Below are positions 52,483 through 62,911 of a stretch of DNA of 64,000 bases, piece after piece; the stretch's first letter is position 1; each line of letters starts with the position of its first letter. The notes beneath the pieces were generated by a model. The model saw only the letters and a program-made list of their open reading frames with translations. It was not told the origin of the DNA and ran no database searches. Origin of the DNA: Caulobacter rhizosphaerae (GTDB taxonomy: Bacteria > Pseudomonadota > Alphaproteobacteria > Caulobacterales > Caulobacteraceae); NCBI RefSeq assembly GCF_010977555.1, contig NZ_CP048815.1, positions 682,001-746,000 of the forward strand. Reading direction: 5' to 3'. A program made the translations under genes and the position numbers.

Positions 52483-52881
52483 CTACCCATCCACGACAGC
52501 GAACGCATCCACCTCGATGAGGTAGCCAGGAGAAAGGGCGGTGACTCCCAGGAGGACGTCGGCGGGCTTGTGATCGCCGAACAGCCCAACGCGAGCCTCT
52601 TCGATGATCGACAGATGGCGATCACGGTCGTAGTCGACAACGTAGATCGTAATCTTCGCGACGTGTTCAGGCGCGGCGCCGGCGGCCGCGAGGGCTCGAC
52701 CAAGGTTGGCGAACACCTGACGCGCCTGAACCGCCAGATCACCGGAACCTACAAGCTTCCCGTCGATGTCTTCCGGTTCCTGGCCGGCGACAAATATGAG
52801 CTTGGAGCCTTTTGCGACGACGACTTGAGTATAGGTCGTTGGGGTCGGCAGATCGTGCGGGTTGATGCACTCTAGCGTCAT
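52483..52881 (-). CDS. RidA/YjgF family protein
   Basis: 132-aa RidA-like protein. The region ARQVFANLGRALAAAGAAPEHVAKITIYV and LIEVDAFAVVDG correspond to the family blocks, but the arginine in RIEVEA/LVEIEA is L-IEVD here, so deaminase activity may differ. Converges on the GST gene. Confidence 0.88.
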   Translation of the reverse strand: MTLECINPHDLPTPTTYTQVVVAKGSKLIFVAGQEPEDIDGKLVGSGDLAVQARQVFANLGRALAAAGAAPEHVAKITIYVVDYDRDRHLSIIEEARVGLFGDHKPADVLLGVTALSPGYLIEVDAFAVVDG

Positions 52882-53138
52882 CTTCTTTCTACTCCATTCA
52901 TGGCTTCGCCGTCCTGCTGTTCGCGTCTATCGGAGCGCCTGTCTTCAAGAGGCCGATCCCGCTTCGCAGAGCGGATCGAACACTATTGATTACAATGGCT
53001 GTATGACAGCTTCCCTGGCTATCCCCCTCGACCGACGCCGTCTTCTCCTCACCCGTGAAGCGGGTGGAGGTGGCTCGGCGGGCAGCGACGAGACGGAAGG
53101 GGCGTCGTGCGGCTCCAAGCGCGAACGCCGAGGGGCCC

Positions 53139-55153
<2,015 letters not shown>

Positions 55154-55156
55154 TCG

Positions 55157-55210
55157 CCCTCTCCCGGAGGGGAGAGGGAGGGACCCGCCGCGTAGCGGTG
55201 GGAGGGTGAG
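55157..55210. repeat. Left half of palindromic repeat interrupted by IS110 element
   Basis: CCCTCTCCCGGAGGGGAGAGGG forms a hairpin, then CCGCCGCGTAGCGGTGGGAGGG and GTGGGAGGGTGAG (55198-55210) end at the IS boundary. The matching arm CTCACCCTCCCAC is at 56434-56446, beyond the IS. Confidence 0.7.
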
Positions 55211-55222
55211 CAACCATGTTGA

Positions 55223-56170
55223 TCAGGCGTGGCGAACCCAGGGCTGCTGTCGCTTGAGGACGAGGTTTGCGGCTTCGACGAGTTTTCGCATGACGGCGAC
55301 GATGGCGACCTTGGGCGGTTTGCCGGCGGCCAGGAGGCGATCGGCGAAGATCTTGAAGGCGGCATCGAAGCGCTTGGCGGCGATGGCGGCCAGATAGAGC
55401 ATGCGGCGAGGTCGGCTTCGACCGCCGCCGATGAAGCTCTGGCCCTTCCATTGGCCCGACTGGCGGTCGAAGGGAGCCACGCCCAGCAGGCTGGCGGGCT
55501 GGCCGCGCTTGAGGGCGCCCAGCTCGGGCATGCGGATCACCAGGCTGGCGGCCACCAGCGGCCCGACACCTGGCAGAGACCGCAGCAGCGTCCAGCGGGC
55601 CAGAAGGTCGGGCCAGGCCTTGAGCGCGGCCAGGATCTCGCGCGCCAGCCGGGCCTTCAGCCGCGCCAGGCTCTGGATCTGCTCGCCCAGGCTGGCGGCC
55701 AGATCGGGCAGGGTCACATGCTCCATGAAGGTCTTCAGCTGGGCGGCCTGGTCGCTGATCTGCTCGTAGGCCGTCAGGCGTTCGGCCAGATGGGCCAGGC
55801 GCGGGTCCTGGGCCGCCCGCACCGTGTCCACCTGCGCCGTCGCCGCCGCGATCAGCGCCGCATCCAGCCGGTCGGTCTTGGCCCGCCGCCGCTTGAGGCG
55901 CGCGAACAGCTTCACCTCCAGCGGCTGGTGCACCACCACCTCCAGCCCCGCCGCCTCAAGTCTGGCCCGCACGCCGCGCTCGTAGCCCGCCGTCGCCTCC
56001 AGCCCCACGCGTCTGACGCCGCGTTCCGCCAGCCAGGCGATCAGCCCTTCCCAGCCCGCTGCGTCGTTGGCCACCCGATGCTGCTCGGCCCTGCCGAGCA
56101 CGGCCGCATCCAACTGGCGCTTGCCCACATCGATCCCGGCGATCGTTGTGCTAGACTTGTTCCTATCCAT
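55223..56170 (-). CDS. IS110-family transposase (DEDD recombinase)
   Basis: 315-aa transposase. RuvC-like acidic residues D14 (AGIDVGK), E58 (VGLEATAGYE), D100 and D103 (AKTDRLDA) are intact. The C-terminal Tnp20 domain has LRSLPGVGPLVAASL and the probable nucleophilic serine S252 in GGGRSRPRRMLYL. All motifs of an active enzyme are present. The start MDRNKSS is preferred over an in-frame upstream extension through the structured non-coding region. Confidence 0.95.
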   Translation of the reverse strand: MDRNKSSTTIAGIDVGKRQLDAAVLGRAEQHRVANDAAGWEGLIAWLAERGVRRVGLEATAGYERGVRARLEAAGLEVVVHQPLEVKLFARLKRRRAKTDRLDAALIAAATAQVDTVRAAQDPRLAHLAERLTAYEQISDQAAQLKTFMEHVTLPDLAASLGEQIQSLARLKARLAREILAALKAWPDLLARWTLLRSLPGVGPLVAASLVIRMPELGALKRGQPASLLGVAPFDRQSGQWKGQSFIGGGRSRPRRMLYLAAIAAKRFDAAFKIFADRLLAAGKPPKVAIVAVMRKLVEAANLVLKRQQPWVRHA

Positions 56171-56380
56171 CGATCCCATCCTTGTGGCTCCGGACCCATA
56201 CGTCCCTGCAACCATCCGGGTCATGGATATGCCAGCGGCGACCAGGCTCACCCGCAGCGCCAAAACGCTCAGGGGTTATCGGTCCCTCCGCCGGCGGTCC
56301 GCCTGGTGCTGAGAACACCAGGCGGACGTCCCGGAAGACACCAGCAGCTTACCGCTTCTCCAACAGACAAGGGGTTACAC
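56171..56380 (-). ncRNA. Candidate IS110 bridge RNA
   Basis: Upstream of the transposase on its own strand, where IS110-group elements encode bridge RNAs. On the minus strand: a 12-bp perfect hairpin (arms 56297-56308 and 56316-56327, loop of seven), then a stem of CCGCCGGC (56288-56295) with GCCAGCGG (56231-56238) enclosing a large loop, and CCGGA-TCCGG (56190-56219) bounding a second loop. The first large loop holds GGGTGAG (56253-56247), identical to the DNA left of the insertion point (55204-55210). The RNA boundaries and function are inferred. Confidence 0.4.
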
Positions 56381-56433
56381 CCTCACCGATTTCTCGCAAC
56401 GCCCTGCCGGCGCTCCGTCGGACTCACCACCCC

Positions 56434-56490
56434 CTCACCCTCCCACGCCTGGCGGCGCGGGCCCCTCCCTCTCCCCATGGGAGAGGGAGC
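56434..56490. repeat. Right half of palindromic repeat interrupted by IS110 element
   Basis: CTCACCCTCCCAC complements the left half at 55198-55210, followed by GGCGGCGCGGGCCCCTCCC and CTCTCCCC-AT-GGGAGAG, a hairpin like that at 55157. MscS gene starts 46 bp later. Confidence 0.7.
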
Positions 56491-56535
56491 TTTGGGTATT
56501 GCCCCTTCCGTCCCGGCGCCCCCACACTCGCCGTC

Positions 56536-57564
56536 ATGGCCGACAATCCGCTGCAGCGCCTCGACGCCCTCGAACTGGTCAAGATGGGCAAGAGCACCAT
56601 CACCCTGGGCGGGCTGGGCGCGGCGATCGTGATCGTGGCGGCGGCGATGCTGGCCGCGCGCCTGGCCGCCGCCGGCCTGCGCCGCCTGCGGGCTCGGGCG
56701 GTCGACAACGCCTCGTCGCTGTACGTGGTCGAGAAGCTGGCGACCTACGGCCTGGTGGTGATCGGCTTCCTGGCCGCCCTGTCGACCATGGGCATCGACC
56801 TGACCTCGCTGGCGGTGTTCGCCGGGGCCCTGGGCGTCGGCGTGGGCCTCGGCCTGCAGGGGGTGATCAAGGACTTCGCCTCGGGGATCTCGCTGGTGTT
56901 CGAGCGGCTGGTGGCGGTGGGCGACTTCGTCGAGCTGTCCAACGGCGCCCGGGGCGTGGTCCACGAGATCGGGCCGCGCGCCACCCGCATCCGCACCAAC
57001 GACAGCACCGACATCATCGTGCCCAACTCGGTGCTGGTGAACGACCAGGTCATCAACTGGACCCTGCACCACTCCAACCGCCGCATCCGCGTGCCGTTCG
57101 TCACCGCCTTCGGCGCCGACAAGGAGAAGGTGCGGGCCGCGGTGCTGAAGGCCGCCCATTCGGTGCCGTTCACCTCGCCAGACGACGCCGTGCGCAAGAG
57201 CCAGGTCTGGCTGGTCGGCTATGGCGACTCGGCGCTGAAGTTCGAGCTGGTCGTCTGGCCGACCATCGAGTCGGTGCGCCGGCCGGCGGCGATCTTCGCG
57301 GCCTATACCTGGGCCATCGATGACGCCCTGCGCGGGGCCGGGATCGAGATCCCCTATCCGCAGCGCGACCTGCGCCTGCGCGGCGTGCTGGGCGAGGAGG
57401 GCGACGACGCCCGCGCCGCCCTGCGCCTGGAGCCCCGCGCCGCCCGCCGGGCCAAGGCCAAGGCCGCGGCCCCCGCGTCCAGCAACGACGCGGCCGAGGA
57501 CCTGACGCGCGAGGATCCCGAGGAGCCGCCGCAGCCGGTCCAGGGACCGCCGGCGAAGGGATAG
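56536..57564 (+). CDS. Small-conductance mechanosensitive ion channel (MscS family)
   Basis: 342-aa channel. Two N-terminal helices are followed by the pore helix region LAVFAGALGVGVGLGLQGVIKDFASGI, then the MscS beta domain (GDFVELSNGARGVVHEIGPRATRIRTND) and the upper vestibule NSVLVNDQVINWTLHH. A C-terminal charged tail of about 60 residues ends the protein. It opens under membrane tension on osmotic downshock. Start ATG at 56536 is chosen because the in-frame upstream stretch runs into the repeat. Abuts the convergent small gene with no gap. Confidence 0.93.
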   Translation: MADNPLQRLDALELVKMGKSTITLGGLGAAIVIVAAAMLAARLAAAGLRRLRARAVDNASSLYVVEKLATYGLVVIGFLAALSTMGIDLTSLAVFAGALGVGVGLGLQGVIKDFASGISLVFERLVAVGDFVELSNGARGVVHEIGPRATRIRTNDSTDIIVPNSVLVNDQVINWTLHHSNRRIRVPFVTAFGADKEKVRAAVLKAAHSVPFTSPDDAVRKSQVWLVGYGDSALKFELVVWPTIESVRRPAAIFAAYTWAIDDALRGAGIEIPYPQRDLRLRGVLGEEGDDARAALRLEPRAARRAKAKAAAPASSNDAAEDLTREDPEEPPQPVQGPPAKG

Positions 57565-57825
57565 TTAGGGAATTCTGACCCCAGCATAGGCGCGGTCGGC
57601 TTTGACGCACGGGTCGAAGGCGATATCGTAAAGCCAACCCTTGTCTCTGCACATCCGACATGCGCCGCCCGCGCCTCGACGCACCTGCGCATCGGGATAC
57701 GCGCTGGCTTGTCTCGCCAACTGACGACACGAGATCTCTCGCTGTGCAAACCACCCGCCGGTCGCCAGCAGAAGAGCGGCAGCGACGATCGAAATGGCTA
57801 GACGGCGCGGCTTTCTGGTGAGCAT
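57565..57825 (-). CDS. Hypothetical small membrane-anchored cysteine protein
   Basis: 86-aa protein with one N-terminal hydrophobic segment (about residues 10-25) and, in the presumed periplasmic part, four cysteines (ISCRQ, GACRMCRDK, DPCVKAD). CRMC is a CxxC pair. Unknown function. Lower GC than neighbours. It abuts the MscS stop (tail to tail). Confidence 0.55.
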   Translation of the reverse strand: MLTRKPRRLAISIVAAALLLATGGWFAQREISCRQLARQASAYPDAQVRRGAGGACRMCRDKGWLYDIAFDPCVKADRAYAGVRIP

Positions 57826-57980
57826 TCGGGCAGCTTAGCTGGTCGGTTGCAATTATTCACCGTCGAGCTTTCGCGAGGGCGGCGGCTTTCCGCTGACCCA
57901 TGCGTCAGCCTTGACCCCGCCCACCCCGCGCCGCAGTCTTCTCGCAACTGCGAAATAAGAAACGACGCCGGGAGCCCGCC

Positions 57981-59030
57981 ATGAAGACCCCCCGAGGCTT
58001 TTTCAAACCCCTGGCGATCGGCGCGCCGACGCCGTGGCGCGAGCCGCCGGCCCGGGTCGAGCGAATGATCCACTTCGTGCCGCCGCACCTGGACAAGGTG
58101 CGGGCCAAGCTCCCCGAGATCGCCCCGACGGTCGACGTGATCCTGGCCAACCTGGAGGACGCCATCCCCGCCGACGCCAAGGGCGCGGCCCTGGCCGGCG
58201 CGGTGGCGATGTCGCGCGAGGTCGACTTCCGGGCCCTGGGCGTGGGCCTGTGGGTGCGGATCAACTGCCTGAACTCGCCCTGGCACCTGGACGAGGTGGC
58301 GACCCTGGTCGAGAAGGCCGGCGACCGCATCGACGTGATCATGGTCCCCAAGGTCGAGGGGGCGTGGGACATCTTCTACATGGACCAGCTGCTGGCCTCG
58401 CTGGAGGCCAAGCACGGGGTCACCCGGCCGATCCTGCTGCACGCCATCCTCGAGACCGCCGAGGGGGTGATGAACCTCGAGCAGATCGCCGGGGCCAGCC
58501 CGCGCATGCAGGGCATCTCGCTGGGACCGGCCGACCTGGCCGCCAGCCGGGCCATGAAGACCACCCGGGTCGGCGGCGGTCACCCCGGCTACCGGGTGAT
58601 CGAGGACCCGCACGCCGACGGTTCGCCCCGAGCTTCCGTCCAGCAGGACCTGTGGCACTACACCTTCGCCAAGATGGTCGACGCCTGCGCGGCTCACGGC
58701 ATCAAGCCGTTCTACGGCCCGTTCGGAGCCATCGACGACCCGGTCGCCTGCGAGCAGCAGTTCCGCAACGCCTTCCTGATAGGCTGCGCCGGGGCCTGGA
58801 CCCTGCACCCCAGCCAGATCGCCATCGCCAAGAAGGTGTTCTCGCCGGCCCCCGACGAGGTGGCCTTCGCCCGGCGCATCCTGGAGGCCATGCCCGACGG
58901 GACGGGCGTGGCCATGCTGGACGGCAAGATGCAGGACGACGCGACCTGGAAACAGGCCAAGGTCATGGTCGACTGCGCCCGGCAGATCGCGGCGAAGGAC
59001 GCGGAATATGCTGGGCTGTATGGGTTCTAG
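57981..59030 (+). CDS. HpcH/HpaI aldolase/citrate lyase family protein (L-malyl-CoA lyase-like)
   Basis: 349-aa TIM-barrel lyase. The conserved segments [49 protein letters not shown], and [35 protein letters not shown] fit the malyl-CoA/beta-methylmalyl-CoA lyase branch, with metal-binding E and D in ETAEG and LEDAI. It cleaves or forms C-C bonds of CoA esters. Substrate is inferred. Followed by a palindromic repeat. Confidence 0.85.
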   Translation: MKTPRGFFKPLAIGAPTPWREPPARVERMIHFVPPHLDKVRAKLPEIAPTVDVILANLEDAIPADAKGAALAGAVAMSREVDFRALGVGLWVRINCLNSPWHLDEVATLVEKAGDRIDVIMVPKVEGAWDIFYMDQLLASLEAKHGVTRPILLHAILETAEGVMNLEQIAGASPRMQGISLGPADLAASRAMKTTRVGGGHPGYRVIEDPHADGSPRASVQQDLWHYTFAKMVDACAAHGIKPFYGPFGAIDDPVACEQQFRNAFLIGCAGAWTLHPSQIAIAKKVFSPAPDEVAFARRILEAMPDGTGVAMLDGKMQDDATWKQAKVMVDCARQIAAKDAEYAGLYGF

Positions 59031-59036
59031 GGGGCG

Positions 59037-59142
59037 AAGGACCCCCTCAGTCGCTTCGCGACAGCTCCCCCAGAGGGGGAGCATCTGCTCGGACTAAATC
59101 CTCCCCCTCTGGGGGAGGTGGCCCAGAGGGCCGGAGGGGGTT
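59037..59142. repeat. Palindromic intergenic repeat, family E copy 1
   Basis: GCTCCCCC-AGA-GGGGGAGC (59064-59082) and CCTCCCCC-TCT-GGGGGAGG (59100-59118) are flanked by outer arms ACCCCCTC (59041-59048) and GAGGGGGT (59134-59141), with GTCGCTTCGCGAC to the left. The layout matches 24600-24690. Located between convergent genes; the right outer arm overlaps the OsmC stop. Confidence 0.75.
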
Positions 59143-59560
59143 ACGCCGCCACCGACGTCACCACCCGCGACCCCGCCACCAGCATCTTGTGCACCGGGCA
59201 CGCCTCGGCGATCTCCATCAACCGGGCGCGCTGGGCCTCGTCCAGGTCGCCGGAGAGGGTGATCGTCCGCTCGAACAGGTCGGCCGGCTGCGAGGACGGG
59301 TCGCGACGCCAGGTCACCTCCACGTGCACCGCGCCCAGCGCCCAGGCCTTGCGCCGGGCGTAGAGCCGCAGGGTCTGGGTGGTGCAGGCCGCCAGGCCGG
59401 CGGCGACTAGGTCGTGGGGATTGGGGCCGATGTCCAGCCCGCCGTCCACGGGGCCCAGGTCGGCGGCGAAGCGGCTGGGGCCGGCGGCGACCAGGATCTG
59501 CACGCCGCCATGGCCGCTGTCGTCGGCGGTGGCGGAGGGGCGGGCGGGGGCGACGATCAT
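59141..59560 (-). CDS. OsmC-family protein
   Basis: 139-aa OsmC/Ohr-fold protein. The two reactive cysteines are in LAACTTQTL and ACPVHKML. These proteins reduce organic hydroperoxides with thiols. The stop codon lies in the right end of the family E repeat. GNPHDL-type motif GPNPHDLVAAGLA is present. Confidence 0.92.
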   Translation of the reverse strand: MIVAPARPSATADDSGHGGVQILVAAGPSRFAADLGPVDGGLDIGPNPHDLVAAGLAACTTQTLRLYARRKAWALGAVHVEVTWRRDPSSQPADLFERTITLSGDLDEAQRARLMEIAEACPVHKMLVAGSRVVTSVAA

Positions 59561-59628
59561 GGCGGACTCCGGCGAACGAAGCCCGACTTATAGCGCGCCG
59601 AAAAGGACGCGCTTGAAGCTTCGTACGA

Positions 59629-59829
59629 TCAGGCCGCCGCGCGCTGGGCCGAGGTCACCTCGAACAGGCGCGTGGCCCCGCGCCACACCTCGACGGTGTC
59701 GCAGCCGCGATGGACGCCGACCAGCTCTTCGGCGCGACGGCGAGCGGCATGGTCGTCGGGACAGGGGGTGACGTCGAAGCGCGGTACCGAGCCATCCGGC
59801 TCGACACAGAAGAAGGTGAACACCTGCAT
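59629..59829 (-). CDS. Hypothetical small protein (DUF6894-like)
   Basis: 66-aa protein, MQVFTFFCVEPDGSVPRFDV with HAARRRAEELVGVHRGCDTVEVWRGATRLFEV in parts, a small cytoplasmic fold with alternating strands and a helix. It resembles short conserved proteins of Caulobacterales that carry PDG..F.. DHAAA.. patterns. Function unknown. Start at 59829 or, in frame, 59847. Confidence 0.6.
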   Translation of the reverse strand: MQVFTFFCVEPDGSVPRFDVTPCPDDHAARRRAEELVGVHRGCDTVEVWRGATRLFEVTSAQRAAA

Positions 59830-59847
59830 GGGAACGTCCGTTCGCAT

Positions 59848-60171
59848 CAGGCGGGACCGGGTCCATATTCGATGGGCGGGGCCGCAGGCGTCGGCTTTGG
59901 TTCTAAGCCGACCAGAAGCATATAGGCGAGAACCCCGCGATTAACCAGTAACCATCGGTTTTCAGACGAGACTCTCCTGGGGACGAATCCCTGGGACGCA
60001 AAAGGGGTTCCCACACGGCCAAGGTGTCGCTGCGACGACGAGTCGCAGGGCCGGCCAGCGCGTGAGGCGCTTCTGGGCCGATTTCGTGGCCGGGACGCCA
60101 AAACCGGTTTCGTTTTCGGCTATCGCGCTCTAGGTTCGCCACCTTTCCGCAACGGCGACGTTAAGAGACCC
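59848..60171. other. 324-bp intergenic region upstream of accA
   Basis: Divergent from the small protein. CTGCGAC-GAC-GA-GTCGCAG forms a hairpin near 60028-60048; TTAACCAGTAACC near 59941 contains one TTAA half-site only. The accA promoter must be near 60100-60150, with CTAGGTTCGCC before the leader. No gene is supported; an 84-aa minus-strand frame has no features of a protein. Confidence 0.5.
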
Positions 60172-61134
60172 ATGGCCGCGCACTATCTCGACTTCGAGCG
60201 ACCCATCGCCGATCTGGAAAGCAAGATCGAGGAGCTGTCCCGGCTTTCCGAGACGGCGGGCCCCGGCGCGTTCGAAAGCGAGATCCAGGCGCTGCGCGAC
60301 CGCGCCCAGCAGTTGCGCAAGGAAGCCTATGCCGGCCTCGACGCCTGGCAGAAGACCATGGTCGCCCGCCACCCCGAGCGGCCGCACCTGAAGGACTACA
60401 TCGCCGGCCTGATCGATGAGTTCGTCGAGCTGCGCGGCGACCGCAAGTTCGCCGACGACCAGGCGATCGTCGGCGGCCTCGGCCGGTTCCGCGGCGTTCC
60501 CGTCGTGGTCATGGGCCACGAGAAGGGCCACGACACCACCACCCGCCTGAAGCACAATTTCGGCATGGCCCGCCCCGAGGGCTACCGCAAGGCCGTGCGC
60601 CTGATGGACATGGCCGAGCGCTTCAACCTGCCGGTCATCACCTTCGTCGACACTGCCGGCGCCTATCCGGGCCTGGGCGCCGAGGAGCGCGGCCAGGCCG
60701 AGGCCATCGCCCGCTCCACCGAGCGCGGCCTGGTGCTGGGCACCCCGATGGTCGCCACCATCGTCGGCGAGGGCGGCAGCGGCGGGGCCATCGCCCTGGC
60801 CGGGGCCAACAAGGTGCTGATCCTCGAGCATTCGATCTATTCGGTGATCTCGCCGGAAGGCGCGGCCTCGATCCTGTGGCGCGACGGCGCCCGGGCCAAG
60901 GACGCGGCCGCCAACATGAAGATCACCGCCCAGGACCTGATCCAGCTGAAGATCGTCGACCGCATCGTCGGCGAGCCGGCCGGCGGGGCCCATTCCGACC
61001 CGGCCGCGGCCATCGAGGCCGTTGGCGACGCGGTCGAGGACGAGCTGAAGGCCCTGATGAAGCTGTCGCCGGCCGAGCTGAAGAAACAGCGGGCCGAACG
61101 CTTCTACGCGATCGGCCGCGAAGGCCTGCAATAG
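60172..61134 (+). CDS. accA: Acetyl-CoA carboxylase carboxyltransferase subunit alpha
   Basis: 320-aa subunit forming the carboxyltransferase with AccD; it makes malonyl-CoA for fatty acid synthesis. Starts MAAHYLDFERPIADLESKIEEL, then FVDTAGAYPGLGAEERGQAEAIA and IVGEGGSGGAIALAGANKVLILEHSIYSVISPEGAASILWRD in parts, ending with the helical tail LKKQRAERFYAIGREGLQ. All blocks are intact. Confidence 0.97.
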   Translation: MAAHYLDFERPIADLESKIEELSRLSETAGPGAFESEIQALRDRAQQLRKEAYAGLDAWQKTMVARHPERPHLKDYIAGLIDEFVELRGDRKFADDQAIVGGLGRFRGVPVVVMGHEKGHDTTTRLKHNFGMARPEGYRKAVRLMDMAERFNLPVITFVDTAGAYPGLGAEERGQAEAIARSTERGLVLGTPMVATIVGEGGSGGAIALAGANKVLILEHSIYSVISPEGAASILWRDGARAKDAAANMKITAQDLIQLKIVDRIVGEPAGGAHSDPAAAIEAVGDAVEDELKALMKLSPAELKKQRAERFYAIGREGLQ

Positions 61135-61229
61135 GGCGGACAGGACCGAAGGGACCGCTAACATAGCGATTGACCCGGCGAGCCCCCCATTCCATCCTTT
61201 ATTGCAATAACAACAAAGGGAGGATCGCC

Positions 61230-61919
61230 ATGAACCGTCGTACATCGCTGGCGATAGGATGCGCGCTGGTCGTCATGGGCCTGGGCGCGGCCGGCCAAGG
61301 CATGGCCGCGGACGAGGATCCCTCGGCCGCCGTCATCGAGGGCCTGGTCTCCACCCTGCCGGGCGGGGTGGTCAGCATCAAGGCCGACCCGACCCTGTCG
61401 AACGGGCGGCTGGTCCTGCGGGTCGTGGCCTTCAACAAGGGCGCGGCGCCTGTCACCCTCAACGCCGCCGATATCAAGCTCTATACCAGCGCCAACCAGC
61501 CCGTGGCGCTGCTGCCCCTGGACCAGTTGATCGCCGAGGTTTCAAGCCCGGCGCCGGGGCGGTCCGTCGGATCGGCGACCGGCTATGGGGGGCAGGCTCT
61601 GGCCACGGGTCAGGACGGACGGCTGGACGTCAGCGGCTTTTCGGGCGCCAACCAGACGGTGGCGGGCGGCTTGTCGTCCCAGGTGCAGGCCCAGATCGGC
61701 GCGCCCGGCAAGCTCAGCAAGGCCGACCAGGCCCAGGTGGACACCCTGCGGGCGGCGATCCTGCAGTCGGTCGAGGTCGCGCCGAACACCGCCGCGGGCG
61801 GCCAGATCGTCACCGACAAGCTGAAGTTCGATCGCGACGCGCCGCGCGAGCTGAAAATGGTGGTCCGCTTCAACGGCGAGAAGCACGGCTTCATCTTCGG
61901 CGCGCCGCCCGCTCGCTGA
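61230..61919 (+). CDS. Hypothetical secreted protein
   Basis: 229-aa protein with a signal peptide (residues 1-26, ending GQGMAADED) and a beta-rich mature part with two recognisable segments, GGVVSIKADPTLSNGRLVLRVVAFNKGAAPVTLNAADI and LKMVVRFNGEKHGFIFGAPP; the latter resembles FAS-like or YceI-type beta domains only loosely. Function unknown. GGGAGGA is well placed before the ATG. Follows accA by 95 bp. Confidence 0.75.
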   Translation: MNRRTSLAIGCALVVMGLGAAGQGMAADEDPSAAVIEGLVSTLPGGVVSIKADPTLSNGRLVLRVVAFNKGAAPVTLNAADIKLYTSANQPVALLPLDQLIAEVSSPAPGRSVGSATGYGGQALATGQDGRLDVSGFSGANQTVAGGLSSQVQAQIGAPGKLSKADQAQVDTLRAAILQSVEVAPNTAAGGQIVTDKLKFDRDAPRELKMVVRFNGEKHGFIFGAPPAR

Positions 61920-62012
61920 GCGGAAGGTTTTTTCGCCGCCGATGTCACGCGGGCCCCGGCTGCGTCGTCTTGTTCCCGAAGCCCCAAGATCGGGCCAGAC
62001 GAGGACAAGACC

Positions 62013-62447
62013 ATGAGCGCCCAAACCGCCCCCTTCCGCCACGACATCAACGTACCGGCCGTCTACCAGGCCTTCATCGCCGCCGAGACGGCGGCGGTGG
62101 GTGCCGGCGTGGACAAGCACCTGGTGCACCTGGTCAAGCTGCGCGCCTCGCAGCTGAACCAGTGCGCCTTCTGCGTGAAGATGCATTCCAAGGAGGCCCG
62201 CGACGACGGCGAAACCAACGAGCGGCTGGACCGCCTGGTGGTCTGGGGCCACGTGTCGGACTTCACCGCCAAGGAGAAGGCCGCCCTGGCCTGGACCGAG
62301 GCCCTGACCCAGCTGCCCACCCACGCCGACCTCGGCCCGCTGCGCGCCGCGTTGCGCGAGCACTTCACCGACGTCGAGGCCAGCGCCCTGACCACGGTGA
62401 TCGCGATGATCAACCTGTGGAACCGGCTGGGCGTGTCGGTGCACTAG
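62013..62447 (+). CDS. Carboxymuconolactone decarboxylase/AhpD-like protein
   Basis: 144-aa AhpD-fold protein. The reactive pair is in QCAFCVKMH (CxxC plus H), preceded by HLVHLVKLRASQLNQ, the expected helix. Such proteins act as alkylhydroperoxidases or decarboxylases. It is separated from the previous gene by 93 bp with no clear terminator. Confidence 0.93.
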   Translation: MSAQTAPFRHDINVPAVYQAFIAAETAAVGAGVDKHLVHLVKLRASQLNQCAFCVKMHSKEARDDGETNERLDRLVVWGHVSDFTAKEKAALAWTEALTQLPTHADLGPLRAALREHFTDVEASALTTVIAMINLWNRLGVSVH

Positions 62448-62468
62448 GCGGAGTTCCTATCCGGTCGG

Positions 62469-62505
62469 TTTGTCGTCCCGGATCCCGCTTCGCCGGGATG
62501 ACAAA
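62469..62505. repeat. Solitary repeat related to the GIY-YIG element ends
   Basis: TTTGTCGTCCCGG pairs with CCGGGATGACAAA, one mismatch. Read on the minus strand it contains TCATCCCGGCGAAG, the core of the inverted repeats at 28532-28564 and 28896-28928. It lies between convergent genes and encloses nothing. Confidence 0.75.
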
Positions 62506-62517
62506 TGTGATGTACGG

Positions 62518-62718
62518 CTAGTCGATCTCGTCGTCTCGCAAGAGACGGTCGAGATCTTCCGGCGCCAGTTTCTTGATCGCGGCTTCCTGCTTGCGATCAT
62601 AGTCCCGATCGTTGGGTTCCTGACGCTTTTGCTTCGGACGCCCATATTGACGAACGAAACGCGCGAGATCCGCCACTTGGCGCGCGAGCTTCTCGTCCCG
62701 GTTCAATTTTATCGCCAT
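62518..62718 (-). CDS. Hypothetical small charged protein
   Basis: 66-aa protein, MAIKLNRDEKLARQVADLARF, ending ELDRLLRDDEID-type acidic tail (here LDRLLRDDEID). It is highly charged with a basic centre GRPKQKRQEP. No domain recognised. The codon use is ordinary and it is conserved in shape with small proteins of related genomes in my memory, but this is not proof. Confidence 0.5.
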   Translation of the reverse strand: MAIKLNRDEKLARQVADLARFVRQYGRPKQKRQEPNDRDYDRKQEAAIKKLAPEDLDRLLRDDEID

Positions 62719-62911
62719 GCCCTGCAGCCTAGCTTGAAATCAGCGGCGCGAAACCTCGCCGATCACCGCTCGGGATCGCTCGCGGTAAACACCCCGGCAA
62801 ACACTGTGACGTCCCCGCGAAGTTTTCGTGAAATAGCCACGCTTGCGCCCCGGGATTAGCCACTCGTTAGGCGAGAAATGGTCCCTCCAGCCCCGAGTAA
62901 AGGGGCTTGCC

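Larger units (their letters stand above)
55211..56433 (-). mobile_element. IS110-family insertion sequence
   Basis: About 1.2 kb bounded by the two halves of a palindromic repeat: GTGGGAGGGTGAG ends at 55210 and CTCACCCTCCCAC begins at 56434. The single gene is a DEDD transposase on the minus strand; a non-coding stretch of about 210-260 bp precedes it, as in the IS110 group. No terminal inverted repeats are seen, as expected of this family. The right boundary is uncertain between about 56383 and 56433, because a second CCCTCACC occurs at 56389 on. Confidence 0.8.

Noticed and set aside
59935..59955. CtrA binding site before accA
   Set aside because: Only one TTAA half-site is present; the second half at the required spacing is missing.
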